From positions 1 through 31,678 of the forward strand of contig CAZAFM010000015.1 in NCBI GenBank assembly GCA_964484395.1: a stretch of DNA of 31,678 nucleotides. Reading direction: 5' to 3'. Below, piece after piece: positions 7,932 to 15,626 of this stretch. How positions within the stretch are numbered: the stretch's first letter is position 1; every line of letters starts with the position of its first letter. The notes beneath the pieces were generated by a model. The model worked only from the letters and a program-made list of their open reading frames with translations. It was not told the DNA's origin and ran no database searches. Made by a program: the position numbers and the translations under genes. The DNA is from CAZAFM01 sp964484395 (lineage in GTDB: Bacteria; Campylobacterota; Campylobacteria; Campylobacterales; CAZAFM01).

Positions 7932-8541
7932 AACTAAGCATCCTTTTTTTTATATACTCTCTAGCCTCTTCAAACTCCATATCATGTACAAAAAACGGCT
8001 CTTGTGCAAAAAACTCTATTGTACCAAAAGGCTTTGGTATTTCAAACCTATCCCAGCTCTTAAGCCTCCATGACTTGGTGGGTCTTGATCTAAAAACAAC
8101 TATTGGCTTTTTTGTTTTCTGTGCTAGTGCTATTATACCATCTGCTACTGAGTGCCTAGGACCTCTGGGACCATCGGGTGTAATGGCTACTTCATATCCG
8201 CATTTTAGTTTTTTAATACTCTGTATAAGAAGTCTTGTAGCTCCTTTAGAGCTAGAGCCTCTAAGTGTTTCAAAACCAAAATAACCAATAGTTTTAGCAA
8301 TAATCTCCCCATCAAAATGCTCACTTATCATAACAGATATTTTTGGTTTTTTCATCTTTCTGTACAAAAGAGGTTGCATTAAGAGCTCTCCATGCCAAAA
8401 GGCTATAATGAAGCTCTCTTTGGGAATCTTTTTTATGTGAAAGATTTTTCTATTGGTAAATGCTAGAAGTCTTATAAGCAGATAAGCAATAGGTGGAACT
8501 ACCTTAGAGATTAGAGCTCTCTTCTTCTCTTTTGAGAGCAT
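7924..8541 (-). CDS. DUF374 lysophospholipid acyltransferase-like protein
   Basis: Likely membrane-associated acyltransferase of the DUF374 family, related to the LPLAT/LpxL group and thought to acylate lipid or lipopolysaccharide precursors. The protein is 205 aa. The FWHGELLMQPL segment (about 48-58) fits the family's H-containing box. SSSKGATRLL (about 96-105) and the conserved ITPDGPRGPRHSV (about 119-132), diagnostic of DUF374, are both present. The N-terminus has a hydrophobic segment (about 10-28). It directly follows miaB, whose stop codon overlaps this ATG by one base. I recall the miaB-DUF374 neighbourhood as conserved in Helicobacter. The exact substrate cannot be told from sequence. 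Confidence 0.8.
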   Translation of the reverse strand: MLSKEKKRALISKVVPPIAYLLIRLLAFTNRKIFHIKKIPKESFIIAFWHGELLMQPLLYRKMKKPKISVMISEHFDGEIIAKTIGYFGFETLRGSSSKGATRLLIQSIKKLKCGYEVAITPDGPRGPRHSVADGIIALAQKTKKPIVVFRSRPTKSWRLKSWDRFEIPKPFGTIEFFAQEPFFVHDMEFEEAREYIKKRMLSYE

Positions 8542-9848
8542 CAGCTGTTCCTACTGAGTACTTCTCCATATAGTGAAGCACCCTCAGCTTTTGTGATTTT
8601 TACATCCATAGGTCTACCTATTAGAGAGTCATCTCCTTGCGTTTTTACAAGGTGGTAATTATCACTTCTACCCTCTAAAAAGCCATTTTGATTTCTGGCC
8701 TCTATCAAAACTTCATAAATAGAGCCAACTCTGCTCTTAGCCTTTTTGATGGCTAACTCTTTTTGCTTTGTTTGGAGTATCTCAAGTCTCTTTTTTGCTT
8801 CATCTATAGGTATATCACTTTTTAGGTTTTGAGCAGGAGTTAAGGGTCTTGGGCTAAAGACAAAGCTATACATATGTTCAAAGCCAACTTGCTCAACTAC
8901 ATCTATACTCTCCAAAAAATCATCATAACTCTCGCTTGGGTATGCTACTATCACATCTGTGCCTATGGTCACCTCAGGAACCATCTCTCTTATTTTCATA
9001 GCTTTGGCTAAAAACCACTCTTTTGTGTATCCTCTTCGCATATCACGCAAAACTTTTGTTGAACCACTTTGAAGTGGCATATGGATGGATTTGCAGATTT
9101 TGGGATTATAAGCAAACTCCTCTATAAACTCATCATCCATGTGTAAAGGATGAGGAGAGGTAAAGCGAATGCGTTTTACGCCACTAACTTTAGAGACCTC
9201 TCTTAGAAGCTCTACAAAGCTCTTGCAAGGACTCTCTTTACTAAACCTAACTCCGTAACTATTTACATTTTGACCTAATAAAAAAATCTCACTTATACCA
9301 CTGTCTACACTTCTTTTGACCTCATCAAGTATAAGGTCTGAAGGAATGGAAATCTCAGCTCCACGCGTTTGAGGAACTATGCAGTATGAGCAGCTTTTGT
9401 CACAGCCTATGGAGATGTTTATAAGTGAGCGAATACCCTCATTTTTGCCTTTAGCAAAAGTGTAGAGTGTATCATCATAGTCTATACCAACCTCTATGGA
9501 GCGCTCTTTGTGCACTACATCTTTTATTTTAGATACCTGCCTAGCTCCTAGGACAAAAGAGACATACGGAGCGCGCTTAAATATCTCCTCTCCTAAATGT
9601 GAAGCAGTACAGCCACATACTCCTATCTTAGCATCTTGTTTTTTCTTTTTGTTAAAAACACCTAGTTCTGAAAAGAGCTTTTGAACTGGCTTTTCTCTAA
9701 CTGAGCATGTGTTTATGATAATAAGATCAGCCTCTTCTACGCTTTGACACAAAGAGTAGGGCTCTATCTCATTTAGTTCTGCTACTATGTGTTCACTATC
9801 GCGCTCATTCATAGCGCAGCCCAAAGTTTCTAAAAAGAGATACTTCAA
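8541..9848 (-). CDS. miaB: tRNA methylthiotransferase MiaB
   Basis: Radical-SAM enzyme that adds a methylthio group to isopentenyl-adenosine 37 in tRNAs reading UNN codons. The 435-aa protein has the three N-terminal cluster cysteines (Cys11 in TLGCAMN, Cys48 in NTCSVRE, Cys80 in VCGC). The radical-SAM CxxxCxxC motif is at Cys149, Cys153 and Cys156 (CDKSCSYC). A C-terminal TRAM domain covers about 370-432. The start is TTG at 9848: the next Met (residue 13) lies beyond the essential Cys11, so a downstream start would destroy function, and no ATG or GTG is available upstream. An AGGAG lies about 12 bases before it, slightly distant, which may lower translation. It follows the HP0268-like gene by 5 bp. 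Confidence 0.95.
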   Translation of the reverse strand: MKYLFLETLGCAMNERDSEHIVAELNEIEPYSLCQSVEEADLIIINTCSVREKPVQKLFSELGVFNKKKKQDAKIGVCGCTASHLGEEIFKRAPYVSFVLGARQVSKIKDVVHKERSIEVGIDYDDTLYTFAKGKNEGIRSLINISIGCDKSCSYCIVPQTRGAEISIPSDLILDEVKRSVDSGISEIFLLGQNVNSYGVRFSKESPCKSFVELLREVSKVSGVKRIRFTSPHPLHMDDEFIEEFAYNPKICKSIHMPLQSGSTKVLRDMRRGYTKEWFLAKAMKIREMVPEVTIGTDVIVAYPSESYDDFLESIDVVEQVGFEHMYSFVFSPRPLTPAQNLKSDIPIDEAKKRLEILQTKQKELAIKKAKSRVGSIYEVLIEARNQNGFLEGRSDNYHLVKTQGDDSLIGRPMDVKITKAEGASLYGEVLSRNS

Positions 9849-9853
9849 CTCTA

Positions 9854-10108
9854 CTAGCTCTCCTCTAGCACATGAAGTTCATATATGTAGTCATTCTCAT
9901 CAAGTCCAAATCTAACCTCTCTAAAATAGACTTTAAAGCCCTCTTTCTCAAACTTTTTAATTAAAGACATCATATCCTTGTGCTGATTCTCTTTATCAAA
10001 GTAAAAAATACTATCTCTACTTACTTTTACATCTTCTAAAAGCTTACTAAATTCAACCTCTTTTGGGTTCTCTGTTAACTCAGTTCTTGCCAGTTTTATT
10101 TTTGCCAT
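9854..10108 (-). CDS. HP0268-family small protein
   Basis: An 84-aa protein that I recognise as related to Helicobacter pylori HP0268, for which nicking-nuclease activity has been reported. The shared pattern includes DSIFYF, HKDM, KxG-x-Y/F, EVR, DEND and the YELHVLEE ending. Its place directly before miaB is the same order as in H. pylori (HP0268-HP0269), which supports the match strongly. A good AAGGA ribosome site precedes the ATG. The family is almost confined to Campylobacterota, so this gene helps fix the lineage. Its in vivo role remains unclear, and the link to miaB may be ancestral gene order rather than function. Confidence 0.85.
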   Translation of the reverse strand: MAKIKLARTELTENPKEVEFSKLLEDVKVSRDSIFYFDKENQHKDMMSLIKKFEKEGFKVYFREVRFGLDENDYIYELHVLEES

Positions 10109-10121
10109 AATTAAAATCCTT

Positions 10122-10739
10122 TTACATAGTTTCTATATATTGTTCTAGTGGGAGCCTAGTCCTCTTAGGTTGCTCTTTTACTCTATATCCAAACGCTACT
10201 ATTAGTGCTAAGGATTCTCTATCTTTATCTATCTCTAGCACTCTCTCAGCCTCACTTCTTACAAATCCCTCTATTGGGCAACTATCAATACCAAGAGATG
10301 CGGCACCTGTCATCATATTGGCACTTGCTATATAAGCTTGCTTTTCACTCCAGTGAGTAAGTGTCTCTATGTCGCTTTTGTCCTTCATAAACCCTGCGTA
10401 TTTTTCTAAGTAAGCTTTTAGTGTCTCATCATCTTTTGCTTTTCTTTGTAGCATTGTTTTTACATATTCACTATTTGGAAGCAGCTCTTTTGTTAGAGCC
10501 TTTAGGGCTACTACTTTTGAAGCAGTAGTTATCTGCCATTGATCCCAGCAAGCCGCTCTTAACTCCTCTCTTTTTTGCTTATCTTCAACTATCAAAAACC
10601 TAAACTCCTCAAGCCCAAAAGAGCTAGGACTTAGCCTCCCCCACTCTAGGATTTTGGTAAAGTCTTCACTGTTTATCTCTTTTGTTTCATCAAAAAGTTT
10701 ACATGCATGCCTAAAGTTCATAGCACTATTAAAGTCCAT
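10122..10739 (-). CDS. NAD(P)H-dependent nitroreductase family flavoprotein
   Basis: FMN-binding oxidoreductase of 205 aa, related to NfsB, RdxA and FrxA. The N-terminal FRHACKLFD resembles the R-R-S-x-R-x-F FMN-phosphate motif in a degraded form (one Arg plus Lys14). WGRLSPSSFGLEEFRFLIV matches the family's A-P-S-x-x-N-x-Q-P-W-x-F region, and the C-terminal half has the ASANMMTGAASLGIDSCPIEG flavin-contact segment. The start has a strong GGAGG ribosome site. It lies 8 bp after typA and 13 bp before the HP0268-like gene. The physiological substrate is unknown; quinones or nitro compounds are typical. Confidence 0.88.
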   Translation of the reverse strand: MDFNSAMNFRHACKLFDETKEINSEDFTKILEWGRLSPSSFGLEEFRFLIVEDKQKREELRAACWDQWQITTASKVVALKALTKELLPNSEYVKTMLQRKAKDDETLKAYLEKYAGFMKDKSDIETLTHWSEKQAYIASANMMTGAASLGIDSCPIEGFVRSEAERVLEIDKDRESLALIVAFGYRVKEQPKRTRLPLEQYIETM

Positions 10740-10747
10740 AACGCCTC

Positions 10748-12559
10748 CTATTTAGATTTGTTTCTAGCGGCTCTTTTTCGTTCAGTCGGATCAAGTAGCT
10801 TTTTTCTTAGTCTGATATGCTGTGGTGTGACCTCAACTAGCTCATCATCCTCTATCCACTCTAGTGCACCTTCAAGGCTAAGAAGTCTTGGTGGAACAAT
10901 CTTGATAGCATCATCACTTCCAGATGCTCTCACATTAGTTAGTTGCTTCTCTTTTATTGGATTTACTTCAAGATCACCACTTCTTGAATGCTCTCCTATA
11001 ATCATTCCTGAATAAACTTTCGCTTGAGGCTCTATGAAAAGCACACCTCTTTCTTGAATATTGAATATCGAAAATCCAGTTGCTACGCCCTTCTCCATAG
11101 ATACAAGTGCCCCATTTCCTCTAGTCTCCACATTTCCTTGAAATGGGCGAAAATCTAAAAATGAGTGATTCATAATCCCCTCACCCTTAGTATCTGTCAA
11201 AAACTGACTTCTATATCCTATAAGCCCTCGTGCTGGTATCTCAAATTCAAGTCTTGTATGCCCAGCTTCCATAGGGGTCATGCTTTTTAGTTCTGCCTTT
11301 CTCTTTCCTAACTTCTCAATAACTGCTCCAGTACTATCCTCTGGAACATCTATAACAAGATACTCAAAAGGCTCTAACTTCACTCCATCCTCTTCTTTGA
11401 TAATAACCTCAGGTCTAGATATACTAAACTCAAAGCCCTCTCTTCTTAGGTTCTCAGCCAAGATTGTTATCTGAAGCTCACCTCTTCCACTAACTTTGAA
11501 CTTACCATCACCTAGCTCTTCTACTTTCATAGCGATGTTTGTCTGAACCTCTTTTAAGAGTCTATCTTTTAGCTTATTTGAAGTAACATGCTTCCCTTCA
11601 AGTCCTGCTAGAGGAGAGTCATTTACTGAGAAGAAGACTGCCATTGTAGGCTCTTCTAGGTGGAGTGGATCAAGAGGCATAGGGTTGTTTGGATCAACTA
11701 AGGAGTCTCCTATATCTATAGTAGAAAACCCTGCAACTGCTACGACTTCACCAGATTCTGCTTCATCTATCTCTATTTTATTAAGTCCCAAAAACCCTAT
11801 AAGCTTTGTTATCCTGCCACTCTCTTTCTCTCCATCTGCCTTTGCTAGGAGGACATTATCTCCTTTTTTTACTTTTCCGTTATAAACCCTGGCGATACCT
11901 ATTTTCCCAATGTAGTTATCATAATCAAGTGTGAAGATTTGCATCTGCAAAGGATTATCACTTGAGCCACTTGGTGCTGGAACATTTTCTAGTATTGCAC
12001 TAAAAAGTGGCTCTAGGTCTTTTTTCTCATCCTCTAGGTTTGTAATAGCATATCCATTTACAGCAGCTGCATAGACTACTGGGAACTCAAGCTGATCTTC
12101 ACTAGCACCCATCGCAACAAAAAGGTCAAACACCTCATCTACAACCCTATCTGGCTCTGCTGCTGGTTTATCTATCTTGTTTATGACCAAAATAGGTTTT
12201 AGCCCTAAGGATAGAGCCTTTTTGACAACAAACTTTGTCTGAGGCATAACACCCTCTTGAGCATCCACTAGAAGTAAAACCCCCTCAACCATCTTCAAAA
12301 CTCTCTCAACCTCACCACCAAAGTCGGAGTGACCCGGAGTGTCAACAATGTTTATCTTCCAATCACCATACCTAATAGAGGTGTTTTTTGAAAGGATAGT
12401 TATACCTCTCTCTTTTTCAAGGTCGTTACTATCCATAACTCTTTCATCTATTCTCTCATGTGCCTCAAAAGTCCCACTCTGCTTAAGTAGCTCATCTACA
12501 AGTGTAGTTTTTCCATGATCAACATGGGCAATAACTGCAATATTTCTTATTTTCTGCAA
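10748..12559 (-). CDS. typA: Ribosome-associated GTPase TypA/BipA
   Basis: Translational GTPase, 603 aa, full length for the family, used in ribosome assembly and stress or cold adaptation. The G domain has AHVDHGKTTL (G1, about 11-20), RGITI (G2), DTPGHSD (G3) and NKID (G4). EF-G-like domains II, III and V and the BipA C-terminal domain follow. The start is TTG at 12559, supported by AGGAG six bases upstream and by the family N-terminus IRNIAVIAHVDHG beginning a few residues later. It heads a ten-gene minus-strand run that continues to 4547 with no gap above 13 bp, so it probably supplies the promoter for translation, tRNA modification and PilMNO-like genes alike. Confidence 0.95.
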   Translation of the reverse strand: MQKIRNIAVIAHVDHGKTTLVDELLKQSGTFEAHERIDERVMDSNDLEKERGITILSKNTSIRYGDWKINIVDTPGHSDFGGEVERVLKMVEGVLLLVDAQEGVMPQTKFVVKKALSLGLKPILVINKIDKPAAEPDRVVDEVFDLFVAMGASEDQLEFPVVYAAAVNGYAITNLEDEKKDLEPLFSAILENVPAPSGSSDNPLQMQIFTLDYDNYIGKIGIARVYNGKVKKGDNVLLAKADGEKESGRITKLIGFLGLNKIEIDEAESGEVVAVAGFSTIDIGDSLVDPNNPMPLDPLHLEEPTMAVFFSVNDSPLAGLEGKHVTSNKLKDRLLKEVQTNIAMKVEELGDGKFKVSGRGELQITILAENLRREGFEFSISRPEVIIKEEDGVKLEPFEYLVIDVPEDSTGAVIEKLGKRKAELKSMTPMEAGHTRLEFEIPARGLIGYRSQFLTDTKGEGIMNHSFLDFRPFQGNVETRGNGALVSMEKGVATGFSIFNIQERGVLFIEPQAKVYSGMIIGEHSRSGDLEVNPIKEKQLTNVRASGSDDAIKIVPPRLLSLEGALEWIEDDELVEVTPQHIRLRKKLLDPTERKRAARNKSK

Positions 12560-12626
12560 AAAAATCTCCTAAAAGTTGTTTTATTTCTAATTCTATCAAA
12601 TTTTAGCCTTTAGTATGTTGATGAGC

Positions 12627-12644
12627 TCTGGAATAAAAGTTGCT
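12627..12644 (+). promoter_or_regulatory. Sigma-54 promoter of fliK-flgD-flgE
   Basis: TCTGGAATAAAAGTTGCT carries GG at 12630-12631 and GC at 12642-12643, the exact GG-N10-GC spacing of RpoN promoters, with TGG and TTGCT matching the -24 and -12 boxes. Transcription would begin near 12655, about 40 bases before the fliK ATG at 12696, which has its own AGAAGG ribosome site. Middle flagellar genes (hook and rod) are RpoN-dependent in Campylobacter and Helicobacter, so the context fits well. Confidence 0.7.
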
Positions 12645-12695
12645 TCCAAGGCTCTAGTAAATGCCCTATGGCAAAAAAGTAAAAGAAGGTAGAGT

Positions 12696-13060
12696 ATGCT
12701 AGAGCTACTACTAAAAACAAAACCTGCCCAAGAACCCTCTTTAAAAGGGCTCATAGGACAGGGTGATGAACTAAAAAAAGGCGAGAAGAGTGATTTTTTC
12801 TCTATGCTTCTATCTATCAAGGATGCAAAAGAGTCAAAAGGAGTAAGTTCACTTGAGGCTTTTAAATCTTTGAATTTAAAAGGCAAAGAAGCACAAGAGG
12901 TCATATCAAAGGAGCTAGTAGCTAAACTAGGAAGCTCTAAAGATAGAGTGAAGTTTATGCTAGTAGGAGAGAGAGACGCTAAGCCCAAAGAGATGAGCCA
13001 AAAAGAGCTTTTTAAGCTGGCTAAAAGTAAAGAGGTAAACCTAGAAAAAAAAGAGATATT
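12696..13060 (+). CDS. fliK: Flagellar hook-length control protein FliK, 5' part (broken by gap)
   Basis: The first 121 codons of a FliK-type hook-length ruler. The start is ATG at 12696 with AGAAGG six bases upstream and a sigma-54 promoter further up. The sequence is Lys/Glu/Ser-rich with a SKDRVKFMLVGE-like segment and no clear fold, as expected for the FliK N-terminal half. It runs into a 10-N gap at 13061. The rest of the gene resumes at 13312 in a different frame. Joining 13034 directly to 13312 restores one continuous frame of about 647 codons, a plausible FliK size. I read the break as an assembly problem rather than a true mutation. Confidence 0.8.
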
Positions 13061-13070
13061 NNNNNNNNNN
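13061..13070. other. Assembly gap (10 N)
   Basis: A run of ten N characters inside fliK. The round number suggests a scaffold placeholder rather than a measured gap, so the true distance here is unknown. Confidence 0.98.
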
Positions 13071-13311
13071 GTTGTATGTGCTGACTCAAATTGACCTGAT
13101 TCAAAAAGTGTAAAATTATATACCATTCTTGGGAGAGAATAAAAAACATAGGTAAAAACAATACCGTATCCTACAAATCCCTTAAAATAATTATAAAACC
13201 GCTTGCTTTTATTGAGTTGAATAAAAACTTTGAAGCCAAAAAAGGCAGCGGCAGCGATTATCATAAGCCTGATGATAATTGAGACCAAAACAAATCCATT
13301 TGTAATATGCT
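13071..13311 (-). other. Unrelated fragment of a membrane-protein gene inside fliK
   Basis: About 241 bp that do not belong to fliK. The plus strand has stop codons (for example TAA at 13303-13305), whereas the minus strand is open throughout. It reads as part of a protein with two hydrophobic helices (one around VSIIIRLMIIAAAAFFGF, one around YGIVFTYVFYSL) and a Lys/Tyr-rich loop between them. No start, stop or ribosome site of its own is convincing. Codons such as GCC, CGG and AAG are used more than in neighbouring genes. I do not recognise the family. It is probably DNA from elsewhere in the genome or from another organism, joined here during assembly. Confidence 0.7.
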
Positions 13312-14916
13312 GTAAACCAAGAAAAAATAGAGATAGTACACGACAAAAAGATAAATGGTGAATCAAAAGAGGTAAAAACTAGTTTTGATAAAAACAGTAT
13401 CAAAGAAGCTCTAGAAAACCAAATCAAAGATACCAAAAAAGAGCCAAAAGAGACCATAACAACCCCTAAAAAAGCAGACCCAGAGCTAGCTCAAAAGCTA
13501 AGCCAAAAAGAGGAAGCTGAAACAAAAACTAAAAACTCACTAAAAACCCTACTAGCCTCTGCTGATAAAGAGAGTAAGGCAAAGCTAGACCAAGAGAAGC
13601 AGACCCAAAAAAGCGAAACAGTACAAAATACTAAAATAGTCGATGAAAAGGCAACAGAAGCCAAAAAATCTGAGCCAAAAGCTCCGCTAAAGCCTGAAGT
13701 GATAACTCCTAAAAAAGAGATAGAAAAACCAAAAGAGGAAGCTACTCAAGACAAAAAAGTAGATATAAAAGATGGGGCAAAAACAGAAGCTCAAAAGAGT
13801 GAAAATCTAAAAAATGAGAGCATAAAAACCCAAACTCCAAAAAGTGAGTATGCTCAAAAAGTAGCAGATGAAGCTAAAAACAGTGAAACAAAAGAGTCTC
13901 CAAAAAGCGAAAATCTAAAACCAGAAGCTTCAAAAGATGAGTCAAATAAAAAAAGCGCCATAAAAGATGATACACCAAAAGAGAATATAAGACAGAATGA
14001 ACAAAAACAAAATCAAGCTGAACTAAAAAAAGATAGTAATCAACCACAGAGTAATCCCAAAACTGAAGTAAAAAGAGAAGATACTCAAAGAGCAGAGAGC
14101 CCAAAGCCTATCCAAGAGGATAAAAAGGTAGAACAGAACCAAAAAGAGCCTAAGAAGAGCTACTTTGAAAATGATATACCAAAAGAGGATAGATATGCAA
14201 GGGAGAAAAACCAAGAGAGGGATTCAAGAAGGATAGCTACTGAGGAGAGAGCAAAAGTAGTAATGCCAAATGAGCCAAAGCAGGCTCAAACTCAAAAAAG
14301 TGATGAAACCTTTAAGACAAGCAAAGAGCCAAGTTTTTTAGAGAAACTTTTTGCAACAAGTCGTGAATTTGATACTCAGAGTGATGGGAGAAGAGAGAGA
14401 AAGGATGATAGTGAAAGCTCTCAGAAAAAGTCATTTGCAAAAGAGGATAGTGGAGAAAAAAGCAGCAACATAGGAAATAGGTTTGACTTTTTAAGTAAGA
14501 GCTTAAATGCAAAAGAGACCTTAAAAAACCTAGCCTCTAATCTCCAAAGAGAGGCTCAAAACTATAAGCCACCTTTTAAAAAGATAACACTAGAACTAAA
14601 CCCAGCTAAACTTGGAAGCGTAGAGGTTACTATGGTTACAAGAGGTAAGAACCTCCACATAAACATTGGCTCAAATATTCAAGCCATAGCACTTCTATCT
14701 CAAAATATGGTTGATTTTAAAAACGCCCTAAATGATATAGGGTTTGGTGAGGTTAGTATGAATTTTAGCAGTGGTGAAGATAGTCAAAACAGTAGCAGAC
14801 AAGGCGGTGAAGATGGAAGTGAGAAAAGAGGGAACAGTAATAGCTTATACACATCTAGCAAGAATGAAGAAGAAGTGAGTGAGAGCGTAGAGATAGTGCT
14901 TCCTCGCTATATGTAA
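13312..14916 (+). CDS. fliK: Flagellar hook-length control protein FliK, 3' part
   Basis: 534 residues of FliK following the break. The GTG at 13699 is only an internal valine codon; the frame is open from 13312. The first two thirds is a long Lys/Glu/Gln/Pro-rich region with degenerate short repeats (xPKSExLK-like), expected to be extended and suited to a molecular ruler. The C-terminal Flg_hook domain is clear: ITLELNPAKLGSVEVTM, LHINI and the ALNDIGFGEVSMNF stretch. This domain switches export specificity from hook to filament. The gene ends 10 bp before flgD, consistent with co-transcription from the sigma-54 promoter. Confidence 0.88.
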   Translation, partial: VNQEKIEIVHDKKINGESKEVKTSFDKNSIKEALENQIKDTKKEPKETITTPKKADPELAQKLSQKEEAETKTKNSLKTLLASADKESKAKLDQEKQTQKSETVQNTKIVDEKATEAKKSEPKAPLKPEVITPKKEIEKPKEEATQDKKVDIKDGAKTEAQKSENLKNESIKTQTPKSEYAQKVADEAKNSETKESPKSENLKPEASKDESNKKSAIKDDTPKENIRQNEQKQNQAELKKDSNQPQSNPKTEVKREDTQRAESPKPIQEDKKVEQNQKEPKKSYFENDIPKEDRYAREKNQERDSRRIATEERAKVVMPNEPKQAQTQKSDETFKTSKEPSFLEKLFATSREFDTQSDGRRERKDDSESSQKKSFAKEDSGEKSSNIGNRFDFLSKSLNAKETLKNLASNLQREAQNYKPPFKKITLELNPAKLGSVEVTMVTRGKNLHINIGSNIQAIALLSQNMVDFKNALNDIGFGEVSMNFSSGEDSQNSSRQGGEDGSEKRGNSNSLYTSSKNEEEVSESVEIVLPRYM

Positions 14917-14926
14917 GGAGAATATT

Positions 14927-15610
14927 ATGGTAACAGATTCCCTATTTTCAAACCCAACTGCAGCTACAAATGCAGGGCAACAGGCTGAAAATCCAAAAGG
15001 AAAACTAGATAAAGAGGCTTTTTTGAAGCTTTTTTTAGAAGAGCTAAAGATGCAAGATCCAACAGCTCCTATGGAGAATGAAAAAATACTAGAACAAACT
15101 TCAATGCTAGCGCAACTAGAGTCGCAACAACTTCTAAAAGACTTTGTTGAAGATATGAGTGATACTTTTAACAAGAACTCTAAACTCTCAATGCAGTACA
15201 ATGCAGTAAATATGGTTGGCAAAAGTGTAGAGACAGACCAAAGCAGTCTTGAGGTTGATGATATAAGAGACTCTAAAAATTTTCAGCTCTACTTTGATGA
15301 ACCTATACAAAATGGTCAATTAGAGATAAGAGGTGAGGATGGCTCACTTATACAAACTATGCCTTTAAATAGCCATATAGGACAAAGTGGCTATGTTGAT
15401 TTTAGCTGGAACTTGCAAAATGCAGCAGGTGAAAAAGTAGCACCTGGAGCTTATAGTGTAAGTGCTACATATTTCAATGAGAATCAAGAAAAACTTGAAA
15501 CAAGAATGGGCAGAGGAAAGGTAGAAAGCGTGCTTTTTGAAGATGGGCAGGCCTACTTAAAACTTGGTGGCGGTTATGTACCTGCTGCTAGCGTAACGGA
15601 ATTTTATTAA
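14927..15610 (+). CDS. flgD: Flagellar hook capping protein FlgD
   Basis: Scaffold that caps the growing hook and guides FlgE assembly; it leaves the mature structure. The protein is 227 aa. The N-terminal FlgD domain shows GKLDKEAFLKLFLEELKMQD-type sequence (about 26-45), PMENEKILEQ and the MLAQLESQQLL helix. The later region carries the FlgD Ig-like and tudor-like domains (about 90-225), ending GGGYVPAASVTEFY. GGAG precedes the ATG by seven bases. It sits between fliK and flgE, the usual order in Campylobacterota. Confidence 0.93.
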   Translation: MVTDSLFSNPTAATNAGQQAENPKGKLDKEAFLKLFLEELKMQDPTAPMENEKILEQTSMLAQLESQQLLKDFVEDMSDTFNKNSKLSMQYNAVNMVGKSVETDQSSLEVDDIRDSKNFQLYFDEPIQNGQLEIRGEDGSLIQTMPLNSHIGQSGYVDFSWNLQNAAGEKVAPGAYSVSATYFNENQEKLETRMGRGKVESVLFEDGQAYLKLGGGYVPAASVTEFY

Positions 15611-15626
15611 GAATAAGGGGTAAAAG

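Larger units (their letters stand above)
13035..13335 (+). repeat. 24-bp imperfect direct repeat flanking the gap and insert
   Basis: Bases 13035-13058 and 13312-13335 are identical at 22 of 24 positions (differences at positions 8 and 17). Both copies are in the FliK reading frame: the left reads VNLEKKEI and the right VNQEKIEIV. Similarity starts abruptly at 13312, marking the right edge of the unrelated insert. The simplest reading is that both are the same stretch of fliK, present at the overlapping ends of two contigs that were not merged. Confidence 0.75.

Noticed and set aside
13035..13335. The 24-bp direct repeat as a target-site duplication of a small transposon
   Set aside because: The insert has no terminal inverted repeats and no transposase, the copies differ at two positions, and a 10-N gap sits inside. 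Contig-end overlap explains it more simply.
12596..13366. A long minus-strand open frame running through the 5' part of fliK, the gap and the insert
   Set aside because: Only the part inside 13071-13311 looks like real protein. The rest is antisense to FliK and has low-complexity composition, and the frame is bridged by the N run.
13874..14512. Several minus-strand open frames inside the fliK 3' part
   Set aside because: They are antisense shadows of the Lys/Glu-rich FliK sequence, with Phe/Leu/Tyr-rich composition and no ribosome sites.
13699..14916. GTG at 13699 as the start of a separate gene
   Set aside because: The frame is open back to 13312, there is no ribosome site before this GTG, and the composition is continuous, so it is an internal valine codon of FliK.
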